From Phialophora verrucosa (lineage: Eukaryota > Ascomycota > Eurotiomycetes > Chaetothyriales > Herpotrichiellaceae): a stretch of 64,000 nucleotides of DNA. The notes beneath the pieces are model-generated. The model was not told where the DNA came from. It ran no database searches and was given only the letters and a program-made list of their open reading frames with translations. The position numbers and the translations under genes were made by a program. How positions within the stretch are numbered: position 1 is the first letter of the stretch; every line of letters begins with the position of its first letter. The stretch spans positions 2,666,001 through 2,730,000 of the forward strand of contig MSED01000003.1 of the NCBI GenBank assembly GCA_002099365.1. The letters are read 5' to 3'. Shown here piece by piece: positions 1-11,625 of this stretch.

Positions 1-1429
1 TCTCAGAGCATCCCTGTATCGATGACGGCATCGAGCCAACCATTTCCCTGTTTCGTGCCCGCGCTGCCGCTTCTGGAAGCTTGCTTTGGCAAGCGATTGC
101 TTGACTGCAGCTTACCATATAAAGTAAGTAGGAAAAGATGCCTCGGCTTCCTCTGAAGGAACGCAATGGTAGAAGATGGTAAAATCCAGAATCGTATGAT
201 AGATGCATCCTGTATCAGCTGAGTAAATACATGCATAACCAAGTTTGAGCTCTCGGCCACAGCCTACTCGATCACCACGCCGAATATGAGCACGCTGAAG
301 GCAGTTAAAGGCATGGTTCGTCCAAACAAAACCCTTCGTACCGCACTGACTGAAGTTTCTGCATACTTAGTACCGTAATCATGTATGCTAGATATTAAAA
401 GCCTTCTCACTCGGGTGTCCCTATAGCGTTCGCAACCCGTCCCCGTCTACAAAGTGCACATTACGGTACTACTGCACAGGCATGTTCACAGCTTCGGGTG
501 TACATAGACATTGATTGAATCACAAAGAGAGTCGGAAATGAGGATCAGATGACGAGAACTTCAAGTCTCAGAGGCCTATTGACCTGACGCTGAGGGGTCG
601 ACAGCAGGTTTTCCCCACCATTTCTTCTCACTGCTAAACGAACACCATGGCCGAAGTCAGAATTATGTACTCGTCCACCCAACCCGATTTTGGGTTTGCT
701 TTGAGGTCTCTTTCTATGTATGTAGTTAGTACTCTGACAGGACAGAGCAGCGTGTCTTAGAACAGTTCCACTAAGCTGCGGCTGTAGAAGGCATGACTAA
801 AGTATGTACATAGTACTTAGTGTACCGTCTTTACAGAAAGGACCTATCCGTTTCCGTAGAAAAGCTAGGCTATATGAGTTTGATTCTGGGCTTTGAATCT
901 GAAGTACATTACTGTCCATCTGGCGCACTATTCGGACACTGTCTAAAATTAGTTCCATTCAGATAACTGCCTGAGTCCTCCATTCAGTGTAAATTGTCAG
1001 ATAAGTCTCTGACACTCTCGTTGGCAATATTAAGTATTGCTTAGCAAATTATTCAATCATGTTGTAGAACAGCCAGAACAGCTTAGGGCGAGCGCGAGCC
1101 AGTACCAGCAGTGGTACTCTAAACCGGGCTGGTAACGAACGAGCACGCCGAAGGGTGGCTACTTGGTAGTGCTGTGATGGTTCGTAGTAGGTATATAGTA
1201 TAATAGAATAAATTTAAAATGTACTTTGAAATAAAGCACGAATTTCGCTGTATTGGGTATAGCACGGTCTTGGCTATAGCCGCATTAGGAATGGCCTTCT
1301 TGGCGGACGTTTCTAACGGTACAATGGTAGGTTGAAACCGCGTTGTTGTGCCTCCGAGCACCAACAATATTGACTGGTGCACATAAAGGCCGCCTTCAGC
1401 TTCTGTCGTTCTTTGCTCCTCACAAGCTC
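1..1429. other. intergenic, no supported gene
   Basis: No open frame here has protein-like composition, a recognisable motif or plausible splice partners. The sequence is somewhat richer in A and T than the coding regions and contains many short TAC/GTA-rich stretches. The last few hundred bases presumably hold the promoter and leader of the zinc-cluster factor that begins at 1430. No transposon ends or tRNA were seen. Confidence 0.6.
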
Positions 1430-3628
1430 ATGAATGAGAAGAAGACGCGACGGCGAACGGGGTGTTTGACTTGCCGTCGCCGGCGTGTGAAATGTAAGCC
1501 CTTCCTTTTTGATTACCTTGCGTAGGACGCTTTCGACGGGCACACCACATCGGATCTTCTACGACAATGCGCTCTCTCCACGGCTGCCTCTAAAACTCGG
1601 GCTGATGTGGCTTCCTCTACTCCGGGCTGAAGCGCGACACTTTCTGATACCAACATTTCCGCAGGTGATGAAAGAAAACCGACTTGTCGACGATGCGAGT
1701 CAGCCAATGTTGAATGCGCAGGATATGAGCAAAGGCGTCAGATCGACCCCCGACCGCCACGGGTTCAGGAAAATTCAACGGCGCCTGCCATCGCCTCACC
1801 AGCGTTTATCACCCGAGCAGCGGACTCCGTTTCGATCCAGCATCCCAAGTTTCGCACAGATGGCCTCCCGCTCATTGCTCTCCCAACGAATCCTCGCCCG
1901 GATCAGAGGCCGCATGCTCGAGCGCGTGACGTCCTATCTTACCATCAATTCCTGTTCAGAACGCTGCCACTGCTGTTCCCTGCCGAGCATTTGCCTTTTT
2001 GGAGAGAACGACTATGCGAAGAGGCATGGGAAGTCGAGTACATCTTCCTGACTATCGTCGCACTCGGTGGCCTCCATCGCGCGGTGCTCCTGATGTCCAC
2101 CCCTAGCAGTTTCGAAATAAGCAGAGGCCTGGACGCGAAGGTCATTGCAGTCCAGACTTACACTGAGGCCCTCCAGCAGATATCAGAGCTCTCTCAACCA
2201 CAGGCGGAGAAGTCACTGGACGTCTTCGTTGGCGCGCTTATCCTCCTCGCATATTTCGAAGTACGCAGTGCAGCCTCTACATTGCCAGCTTGTGCTGACT
2301 ATTCACAGTGTTTGTTTGGAAATATACCAGCTGCCATTGGGCATACCAACGATGCTGCTCATTACTGCCTTCGCCTGCGAGCCGATGACAATCAGAGATG
2401 GGACCCATTCGTACCGGCAATCGAGTTTGCTCTTAGGAACCTCAACACAGTCTGCCATGTCGTGCTCCCACTGCAGAACTTGGGGATTATGGATACCCTT
2501 GGTCAGCAGCTTCCAGCATATCCAGACTTGGACGTCCTAGGGACCTCGTCGACTCACCCAACCCCTAGCACAACTTCGAGCGGGTTACAGCGCCTCCTTG
2601 ACTTCGCAGATATGCATCCCGACGTGAAGAACTTGATCTGGGATCCCTTGACAATGCACGAAAGAACGATACTGCCACACCGGATCATAACGTTCCAGGA
2701 ACAGCTTGGCGACTGGAAAGTGGCCAACAGCCATGTCTTCTCTCACTTCGATGCTGAAATACTCGGTGGTCCGAATTTGGAATGGAGTCATGATGATATT
2801 GACATGCTTCCCTCTCCACCCCGCCCATACACCGATGTGTCGTCGCAGCATTGCCTGCTGGCTGCTCTTCACGGCTTTTACATGGCGAGAACTCTCTGGG
2901 CGTTGAGTCTGCTTGGTGGCCATCACGATAACGAAAGACACTACCTCGCCGCATACCGCCACGTTTACGAAGTGATGCGCCTAGTCGCGACGATCATTAA
3001 CAACGGTGAAGGCATCAACGACAAAGGCGAAGGGTATTTGGCCTGTGAGACTCTAGGGATCGGTCTTTTGCCCATCATGCACTCTCTCGGACAATGCTGC
3101 CGAAGCCCGACTTGGCTGCGATGGATCATGGCACAGTCAAGCCGCCTCAGCCAAGAAGGGTTGTTCAACGGCGGAATTTTTGCAAAAAGCCTCAACGCTT
3201 TGTACACCTTCGAAATGTTCAGCAACCTTGACTCGTCTTCGATGCTCGAACGTTTCCCGCCACCTTCATCACGTGTTATTTCCGTGTTGCTCCCCGGACA
3301 AGATGGCCAAAGCTATATTGGTTTCTACGCTGGGCCAGAGTCCCCAGAGCAGCGGCAGGGTGACGCGTTGCCCCGATATCATCCCCTTGGTCATGCTCGG
3401 TGGTCGAACGTTCGACGCGGTGGGACTACCAAGCCAGACATTGAGATATACGACGAGCAGCGGAAGCTTGCTCAGCCTTTTACAAGGATCTGGTTGTTGG
3501 AGCAGGAGGTCTCTGAAAGTTGGACCGCTTGGTCAGCTAACGTCGGCTTCAGCCTCGATCGAGCAATTCGCGACCACATCAGTGGCAGCTGTCTCGAGAA
3601 TGCTGTGTACGAGCAAAGTGTTCCTTGA
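1430..3628 (+). CDS. Zn2Cys6 fungal transcription factor
   Basis: Predicted exons are 1430..1493, 1665..2260 and 2309..3628, giving 659 aa. A complete zinc binuclear cluster is visible only after removing intron 1: Cys12, Cys15, Cys22, Cys29, Cys32 and Cys39, spaced CX2CX6CX6CX2CX6C and preceded by a basic RRR patch. Intron 1 (gtaagc..gcag) falls inside the codon of the third cysteine. The rest resembles the C-terminal regulatory region of fungal C6 factors (Fungal_trans_2-like), with segments such as FLFRTLPLLFP and LLAYFECLFGN. Intron 2 (48 nt, 2261-2308) keeps the frame and has no stop, so its removal rests on splice sites and on restoring the usual AYFE-C run. The start is the first ATG in frame. 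It should be a nuclear DNA-binding regulator; the target genes are unknown, but the accessory enzymes downstream are candidates. Confidence 0.85.
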
Positions 3629-4213
3629 TCTGAGCGGTTGCCTGAACAAGAGACCCATTCATTGGCTTATCAGAACCACCAGGACTTTTTGCACGCGGCC
3701 TGGAATATTATGTCCCAGTGTTGTTCGATACTTTTTGGTTGCCGTTGTTGGAAACCGGGTGGCTGTCGCTATCACAGTCGTCACTCGCCAGATGAGTCAT
3801 TTCAATCTTCAATAGAAAGTTCCACTTAGGGTCCAGTGTATGTTGCGACCCGCAGTTCCACCTTGATCCTCTCTTCGAGCCCCGAGGTTTTAGTTCCATC
3901 AATTGGGTGGCCATTGATGGTCGCCTCCATGTCCTATCATCCAGAGTAAGAACAGCAAGACTCCGAGAAGAAGGAAGCTTGTATCTACTGTGAAGGGGAG
4001 AATGTCGCATAAATCATCTGTACGAAAGGGGCCTGCCAGCGGTCGGCACGATCGAGCACAAGGATCTGTAACCTCTGACACAGCGAACGGAACGTGAGCG
4101 TATACGAATCATGGGATTTTTCGCGCAACGGGGAAAGTTCCCCACCTCCGAGTATGTCCACCACGGTACTCCGTATATACCTGGAACTAAAACTTTCGTT
4201 GTGCTGCGGAAAA
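3629..4213. other. convergent intergenic region
   Basis: This lies between the 3' ends of the zinc-cluster factor (plus strand) and the S33 peptidase (minus strand), so it should hold both 3' UTRs and terminators. No coding sequence or structured RNA was recognised. Confidence 0.5.
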
Positions 4214-6240
4214 CTATTTTACCGGTTTATTGATCCGGTGCACAGACTTGCCAACCTGCTTCAAAGCAGCGAGCAATGAAACGTCACCGGCTCTCTTCGT
4301 GATAGCCGCGGCGGTGCCGTTGAGGCTGAGCGGCGCAAAGTCTTGTTCCCATGTCTCGTTGGAAAACAACGCAATGTCAGGCTGACAGATCGTGCCAGGA
4401 GCTGGGAGTACACCGTCGATGAAATAGGATTGCACGGCCTTGGCGGAGCAGAGGCCCGGCTGCGCGAGGGAAGTGTGCTGGAATGTTTGTCAGTGATTCC
4501 GATTCTTTTCTTTCGTGCAACCACAGCAGTTAAGTAGTCATTTGAGGGGGGTGGGGGGAATCCTTCGAACTTACTCCGTAGCCATTATGCTGAAGAACAA
4601 CACTCCCTTCGAAGCTGGCACTCGTGTTTTGCGCGCTGATCAATGGGGTTGCCGGATCATAAGTGTTGCCGATGATCAAGAGTGGGTTCTTGGTCTGAAC
4701 TTGCCAGTCGCCCGAGTATATCTCCTTGGCGGTCTGCTTCCATCGGACTGCCTGGATGACGTTTGCGAGGCCGAAGTCCAGGCCTCCCCATTTGCTAGAG
4801 GCCGTGGCGGCACTTATCAGGGGATCGAGGGTCGTGAGGTTGTCGGTCCGGAGAGCTTGTTCGCCAAATTCAATCCCTGCGAGAGCATCGTCGGATTCGT
4901 CGCCGCCTCCGCTTAGTAACAACGCCACTTCGTAAAACCCCGTCACGTTACCGGTCAGAAGGAATTGAAGGCCTTCGGCGAGATAAGGCCAGACCTCGGG
5001 AGAATAGAGTTGTGTGAAGATCAACCCCTTGACCGTACTGTAGTCGATGAGGGTAGATGTGCCTTCATAAGGGGAAAGAATTGCATTGTCGGCGTAGCCT
5101 TGAATGGTGAGTGGCAGAGGATTCTCCTTGATGCTCTCCAGCAAGTCATCGACAGTCTGTGCCAGTTCGGCTGCGGTTTGGTTCAAGCTTGCGAGGGCAC
5201 ACGAGTCAGACGCGACGCAGCCGGAGAAGAACCCGGCCACCACATCGTCGAGGCTGACAAGGCTGCTGACCTCCCTAGAAAGGTGTTACGAGAGGCTTGG
5301 GTCTGAATTTCTGCTGACGTACCATCCAGAGTAGTATTCATGGACGTTAACAACTCCGTCAATCACCATTCTGCCAACCTTCTCGGGGAACATGGCTGCG
5401 AACGTAGCGCCCAGGAGGGTTCCATAGGAAAACCCTGGAGAAGTTAGACAGTGGCCCGGAAGTATGTTCTTCTTCTGCTTGTGCTTACCCCAGTACCGCA
5501 GTAGTCCATCTTCTCCAAGAGCGTCGACTATGCGAGCCATATCTCTAGCAACGAAGGCGGTGCCGACCAGGCCTCCAATGTCTTCGGTCGCGGCCAGACA
5601 TTGAGAAGCCTCAATCTCGGCATTGGCGAAATTCTGACCTAGAGCGACATCGGAAGCGTTGCTCAACCCCATCGAGACTCCTGTGTACAGATCTGTCTCG
5701 CACACGTACGGTAGCGTATTGTTTACACCTCTGTTTGTCTCTGGATCAGCATCATAGTTTGATTTCGAGCCCTCCAGGGTGTCGTTGAAGGAACGGGGGC
5801 ATACCTTGGATCAAAGCCGATCAAATTGAACTGGCCACCGAGAATACTAGAATGATCAGCCTGCGGATTCGTCGCAGCAGCGATTACACTCACGTCATAA
5901 GTTCTTGGGCACGGCCAATAACGAATTGAACGCCACTACCCCCCGGTCCACCAGGATTGAACAACACGCTTCCCTTAACGGGCTTCCGCACGGCGTCAAA
6001 TCGGACAAGCGTGAGATCCAGCGTTTTGGTCGAATTCGGTTTCGTGTAGTCGAGAGGGACCGAAAAATTTGCACATTTCATAGGTAGAGGACTCTCTGCG
6101 GCAAGACTCTTGCATTTTGTGCTCCAGGTGATCTCGGTGTCTCCCACACCAGAAGAGTTGGCTCTGGTGTGCAGTTGGGGGAGAGCGAAGGCTCCCGCCA
6201 CGAGCGAGAGCGCAGAAGGAAGTAGTACTGGCAGCTTCAT
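4214..6240 (-). CDS. secreted S33 / TAP-like serine peptidase (alpha/beta hydrolase)
   Basis: Six exons: complement of 4214..4477, 4575..5274, 5323..5434, 5489..5730, 5805..5846 and 5894..6240; every junction keeps phase, giving 568 aa. The first ~19 residues form a signal peptide (MKLPVLLPSALSLVAGAFA). The oxyanion-region motif NPGGPGGSG follows near residue 105, then the nucleophile elbow GFSYGT with Ser213, the acid Asp454 in NTYDPATP and His482 in GYGHTS. That order and the C-terminal TAP-like domain match fungal tripeptidyl/prolyl aminopeptidase-like proteins of family S33. Cys residues in the mature part fit an extracellular enzyme. It probably trims peptides outside the cell. The exact specificity cannot be read from sequence; esterase activity is an alternative. 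Confidence 0.9.
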
Positions 6241-7849
6241 ATCGACTGCAACGTTGGGAGATAGGACAGAACGACTCGGTAGAGTTTGCAGTGCCAGGGC
6301 ACGAGGAGGAGGGTGACCATCGGGCTGCTCATATATTGCATCCTGCCTGCAAACACCAGAGTTCACGACAGTGTCCGTGCTCTTGCCCACGTCATTTTAG
6401 ATGGCGCAGTACCAGAATAGTTTGCCTTCGGGCTGCAGGATTCGATCCTTCTTCAGCTGTTGTCACTCACCTTCGACCGCGAGTCGGTTGTTGCCCGCGA
6501 CTGGAGCTCTAGTTGGCGAGTAATACATCAGACCAATGCCAGACTTCAGCCAGCGAACTCCGAGACGGAAGCAAAAAGGAGTCGGGTGCTCCTTGAACTC
6601 ATGCTACCAATGGGTATTCGTCGAATTCGAGGTCCTCGGGCCAAACTCACCTCCGTGGTCGAGTTACCAGCGCGGCGGATTCCGTTGCGGTCGAGCCGCG
6701 ATGGGGCCAAAGCGTGTCACTCACGGGAAGCATGTCACTCCCGGAACGACAGTCAGCGCTTGCAACTGGATGATTAATAACTAAGTCTGAAGTTGCGGCA
6801 TGTCATGTGAACTGCATGATTCAGACACGTGGTGCTTTCCGCAAACAGCAAGGACCGCAACCCAGAGGAGGCTCTGCTGATGTCTGACCCGGCGATCTGT
6901 CTGGTTCGTTTGCCTCTGGTGTGTCTTCGCGGAAGTATCCACCTAGCATGGAGGTCGATTGGCCGATGCCATATCCGTCTTCATAGAGAGGGTCTTTAGG
7001 AATCAACATAAGCACATTAGCCAGGTGGAATGTCTCAGCGTTCGGTCCAGTTATTGAACACCAGCGGTGCTCAGCATCGCAAGGAGGATTGTTGTTCGGA
7101 CAAGCAGGATGGAGTTCTAGCATGAAGGGGAGATGCACATTTATCCGAGCTGATGAACCAAGTGGAGTGTTGAGAATGGCTATTGAGAAGAGCGCAAGAG
7201 GATACTGTAGGAGTGCAAACCATTCGTGTTGGAGACTGCGCGAAAGTGAACGAACAAAGAATTCCAGGCATCGTGGAAAGCTTGGCCTCCGGGCCCTGAA
7301 TCTTAATGGATGAGCCGAGGTCCTTGACTGTGTGGTGAGCTCAGCCCAGCCTCAGTTGAGTGCATGTCCCTAAACAAATTCAGCCTCACTATCAGCCTCT
7401 ATTCTGGGAATGTTGGGAATGGCCAAGCTGCAATGAGGATGGATATCTCCGGCTCGACAAAATCACTCTGCTTCTCAATGATGAAGATAAGTTTAAAGTA
7501 ATTAAAGGAGCAGCTACTCTTGTCCGCAGTACCATTGGTCCGCGGCAGTGTGAGAGACCCAAGAGCATCGGCTGCATCGCTTGCCCAGACACCCGTCATC
7601 CCAAAGGCTCAACAATGACATGAAGGCCTGGAGCTTCACATATCCAAGATGATTTCATGTTGCTCTGCCCTGAGGCGGACAAACAAAAGGTCTCCGGCTT
7701 ACCCCGTATCAGCATTCCGCAGGTCATCCCGTCATGCTCCGAATGACCTGAGATAGAGAGCCAACACCGGTGCAAGCTCTCTCACAGAATAACCACCACG
7801 GCATATCAACATGGAAGACTAAGTACAGATATCTCGGCGTGCGTCCTCG
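6241..7849. other. long intergenic region, no supported gene
   Basis: About 1.6 kb with no frame that looks like protein. The proximal part (6241 to about 6500) should be the promoter of the secreted peptidase. Scattered short frames lack motifs and do not splice into anything recognisable. No tRNA-like fold or transposon terminus was seen. Confidence 0.5.
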
Positions 7850-8314
7850 TTACTGGCTTGGCATCTTCTCTGCCAAAGCACCTCCTGAAATCCGGAATAG
7901 CTTTCGTGCTTCCTCGACCTTCTTGCTGTCCAGAAACTCGAGGATGTGCTGAATTTTGTCACCGGCATCGTTGAAGGTGAATATGAAGATGTACTCCCCT
8001 TGATAGGTCCAGTCGAGGTCCGGATCACTAGCCTTTGCAACCTCCTTGAATTTTGTGTCGCTGGTTGCCCAGACCGTGATTTGGTTGTTCCCCTCGAATA
8101 TCTGCTTAGCTGCGACTGGGATGCCCTCGATGGTCTTCTGCAGTGACTTGAGGTGGCTTTCGAACTGCCCGTTATTCTTTTCTCCTATGCCCAAAGATGC
8201 TGGTGCGAAGGAATGCCTGCAGTCGGTTGTTCGGAGAGCAATGTTGGCCTCATAATCGAGACTCTCGAAGGTATCCAAGAATGCAAGAGCAATTTGCCGC
8301 TGTTTGGACGTCAT
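7850..8314 (-). CDS. SnoaL-like / NTF2-like fold protein
   Basis: A single-exon 154-aa protein starting at the ATG complementary to 8312-8314. The layout matches small fungal SnoaL/NTF2-like proteins: an N-terminal helical stretch (QRQIALAFLDTFESLD), a short region with DCRHSFAP, then alternating beta-rich segments (ITVWATSDTKF, YIFIFTF) and a C-terminal helix with EEARKLF. Some members of this superfamily are polyketide cyclases or isomerases and others only bind ligands. No catalytic residue can be assigned here. It stands alone, with more than 1.5 kb of apparently empty DNA on both sides, inside the accessory block of redox and hydrolase genes, so a role in converting a small molecule is plausible but inferred. 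Confidence 0.75.
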   Translation of the reverse strand: MTSKQRQIALAFLDTFESLDYEANIALRTTDCRHSFAPASLGIGEKNNGQFESHLKSLQKTIEGIPVAAKQIFEGNNQITVWATSDTKFKEVAKASDPDLDWTYQGEYIFIFTFNDAGDKIQHILEFLDSKKVEEARKLFRISGGALAEKMPSQ

Positions 8315-10185
8315 GTTGAGCCTCGTGGTAGGTTTGATGCTGGCGGCCGGACGCAGCGTTTCTCGCCCTCGGTTTATGGCAGAGCATAAGTCCGGGTCTG
8401 ACCTATCTCCGATCTATTGCCCATCAGTCCACTGGCCTGGCCACGTGTTGATCCAATCGTCAAGACGAGACGGAGAGCCTAGCCTCGCTAGACATGACCC
8501 TGGTAAGGTGAGAAGGCTGGAAGAGAAAAGAGAGCTGCCGATCGGCACCCGCCTTCAAACACCATGATGGCGGGTCGAGCAGGATCAAAGTGCCTCCAAC
8601 AGCAATAGTACTGAATCCTGCCACCACGAAGCACTCCTATACGCTGTGGGCTCCTGGAATGTGATGCCTTGGTGCCATTTGCAGAGGACATCAGGATTCA
8701 ACAAACAGACCGTCCGCGTATTGAACTTGGAGCCTCCCGATGCTCATAACCATATTTGAAGAACTTACCTGGGTGAGGCGCCATCAAGGAATAACTCGCT
8801 GCTTCCGACTGACAGATAATGTTTTCCACAGGCTAACTAATGGACTCTCTCTGATGGCCCACTGCCGAACTCGAGGAAAGGCTCGAGGTGTAATCGCCCC
8901 AGACATTGACTGTTGTGTGTTGGTATGTATGTTGAACCCTAGGATAACCCAAACTATGACATCACCCCTGGGAAGGAAATCTACAAGGAAATCTACACCC
9001 CAAACGCGCTTCGTGCTTGGGCATCAGAAATTCAGCAGCATCCCAGGTGTCTGGTCCATTGCTTGCTTCAGAACTTCGTCGAAACATGCATGAAAATCCT
9101 CGCGCCGCATCGATCGCGTCGACGCAAGTCAACATTGTGGCGATGGCCTACCATTCCTCATTTCTCCACTCCCGCGGCGCTCCTCGACGCGTCTCTTTGC
9201 CTGCCTTTACCCTCAACCCGTCAATTATAGTCTCTGGAAACGCCTAGCCTACGACCAGCTCGTGCTCTGTACTCTTTACCATGCCACGGAGGATTCCCGG
9301 TCAGGAAGACGGCGTAGCCCACCGCAGCAATCTGTCTGAAAGGACTGAAAGGCAAGATGGTTGACGACTTGGCCCCAGCTCTGGCCTCACTGTTAGCCGA
9401 ATCTTGATTTGCGTTCTAACAGCGTCAGAAAGAAACTGCAATACTGTGCTGGCATGGTGTTGCACAAGGAGGACACCTCACACCCTGCCAGCCTCAGTAA
9501 CCCTACTGGAAGTCCATCGATGAGTGCGCCAGTAGCAGTATTAACTGGACCTACAGCTGTGCTCTGTTCCGCGCCCCTGCACCGTGAGATTCAATCGGAG
9601 TTTCGGCGCTTCTTTCATGCTAACGTCTACCAACGGAGCTGATTCGAGCAGAGCGGGAACGCCCTGGGGCCATACCTACAGATACTGTCCCGCGCCGAAG
9701 CTCTCAGCAGGAAATCAGCCGGGCTTGCCTCCGCCAGAGACAGTTGAAACCAACTCTTTGCAGTTCCCACATCCCTCCGTTTCGAGACGTCGAGAAGGTC
9801 AGTCATTCCTATCGCCGCTCTGCCGCCATGAGGAGATGCTCTACGTAGGGCGAGCGACATGGTCTCTGCAAGAGGGTCCGCCCCCAGCCACGCATCTCAC
9901 AATTTGCGGTCCCGAGTTGCACTCTTTTCGCAACAGCGTTTTTCTCTGTTCCTACGAGCGTCACGACTTTCGCACACTTAAACACCGAAGTCATCGAACG
10001 ATCGCACTCGTTGAAATTTAGATCAGAAACGAATCAGCAGCCGCTGATCCACTGTTTTCGCTGCGAAGTAATGTCCTGTTGCCCACCAGATTGTCCGAGA
10101 CTGCAGTCATCTACTAGAAGAAACACCGCACTTGAATTTAACACTTTCCCAGCACAGAAAGTTGCCTCTACTGCTCATTGGCTTG
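8315..10185. other. long intergenic region, no supported gene
   Basis: Nearly 1.9 kb without a convincing gene. Frames up to about 145 codons occur (for example 9584-10021 on the plus strand), but they have no motif, no homology I recognise and unnatural composition. A 12-bp direct repeat sits at 8973-8996. The region separates the SnoaL-like gene from the 3' end of the metallo-hydrolase gene. Confidence 0.5.
8973..8996. repeat. tandem 12-bp duplication
   Basis: Two perfect adjacent copies of aaggaaatctac in non-coding DNA. Probably a replication-slippage duplication; no function is suggested. Confidence 0.8.
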
Positions 10186-11293
10186 TCATAGGACAAACTG
10201 CGTTCCAACTGTTGACGGAGCCAGCCTTCCTGGCATCATCTTTTCGATCTCAAACTTCGCCCTCCATCCCGAACAATGCCCCGGCATCAGCACTCGAGGA
10301 TTCAGCTCCTTAAGCTCGGCCACGGTATCCTTAATCCATGCTTCGTTTGGACCCACGAGATGATAACCACCGATCACTGCATATAGCGGGACATTCCCAC
10401 CAGCCAGCTGCAACGCGTGCTTGACTACATTCACCACTCCAGCGTGGCTACATCCAGTGAAGACTACCAACCCTTTGCCTGCAGTATCGTTAGCTTCGCT
10501 CTGAAAGGGGATTGCCGCTCTTACCCTTCACGTTGCACATCAGAAGGCGCTCGTCCAAAATCAGTTCGTCACTTTCCCAGTCATATGTCCCTGTGTTAAA
10601 CCTCATCCCGCGCTGGAAACCTTTCTCGTACGGAGTGACACGCGGGATCTCGCCGGAGACAAGAAACATATTCTCTAAAATGGTGTGCGGCTGGTCATTC
10701 TTGATCACTTTGGCTCCGGCGGCGTCAATTTCCTCAAACGTGGGGTCTCTCTCAAGCGAAACAGGACCGAAAGGCCCCAGAAACCCTCGGTATGCTGGTC
10801 GATTTGGATGGAGGTCGACAGGAATGCCCGTTGTACCTTTTGCCTCGTTGATCATGGACACGGCCTTCAACATGCCTCCTGAATGGTCACGATGCCAATG
10901 AGACAGTTGGATCCATTCGATAGATCCAATCTTGGCTCGCAGCCGTTTGGCATTGAGTTCCCAAATATGCTCTTCGGGGGCCGTATCGAACAGGACAGTA
11001 TGACGCTTCTCGCCCTTGATCCCTGTCTAAGACAGTGTCAGCCACAGCAGCATGGCCTGCAAGACCCTTACAATCATCAATGACAACCCGTGGGCACCAC
11101 AGCAAACGTTATCAAGCCGGATCTCGAATTTCGACCCGCCTCTGCTCCCCTCCGGCAGAGGCGCTCTGAGAGCTACATCGGCGAGCTGACCGCCGACCTT
11201 GAGGTCAGGATGTTGGTATGTTGAGATGGGGTCAAGCTCGTTATCCACAATCACCAGGATCTCAAGCGAGTCGATGTCGCCAAGTGAAGCCAT
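10186..11293 (-). CDS. metallo-beta-lactamase-fold hydrolase (COG1237-like)
   Basis: Three exons: complement of 10186..10478, 10525..11026 and 11072..11293, giving 338 aa. The metal-binding signature is intact: SHWHRDHSGG supplies His117, His119, Asp121 and His122, with further candidate ligands His253 (GCSHAG), His281 (GGYH) and His309 (PGHC). The N-terminal segment with VDNELDP and the overall order resemble the subgroup that includes archaeal dihydropterin-phosphate-synthase-like MBL proteins. It probably hydrolyses a small ester, lactone or thioester using one or two metals; the substrate is unknown. The ATG at 11293 fits the family start, although the frame stays open upstream to an ATG at about 11425. 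It is divergent from the FAD oxidoreductase gene at 11626, which suggests shared control. Confidence 0.87.
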
Positions 11294-11625
11294 GATTCCG
11301 ATGAAGCTACTGATGGGATGGTTTGGGAGGGTCAGCAAGCTGGACGTCGGACTCTCCGGGCATACGCCCTCTATGCACAGCGGCTTGGCGACGTCTCTTG
11401 GCAGGCGTCCAGCAACTGCTCTCATTGACGGTGTGTTCGTGTTTTTGACTTTGATTATTGGTCAACAATGATGAGTATCTGATCAAGGAATTATTGCCAC
11501 ACCGTATCATTGCTTGCAATGTGCGGATGCTCTAGGGAAAACGTGCCGGTGGCCTGAATTGGACGCCTCATGAAGAGGGCAATGAACTGCCCCTCCCCAT
11601 AATTGTAGGTCCGCCTCCCCACTCA
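11294..11625. promoter_or_regulatory. shared divergent promoter with a CGG-N5-CCG element
   Basis: About 330 bp separate the start codons of the MBL hydrolase (minus) and the FAD oxidoreductase (plus), so both promoters must lie here. An inverted CGG triplet pair with a 5-bp gap (cggactctccg, 11348-11358) has the form of a Zn2Cys6 binding site. One such match is not statistically strong in 330 bp. Confidence 0.35.

Noticed and set aside
1509..2051. 180-codon frame overlapping the start of the zinc-cluster factor
   Set aside because: It is the wrong frame of the first intron and second exon. The correct frame restores all six zinc-binding Cys residues.
9584..10021. 145-codon plus-strand frame upstream of the MBL gene
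   Set aside because: No motif, no homology recognised, and no supporting splice sites or start context.
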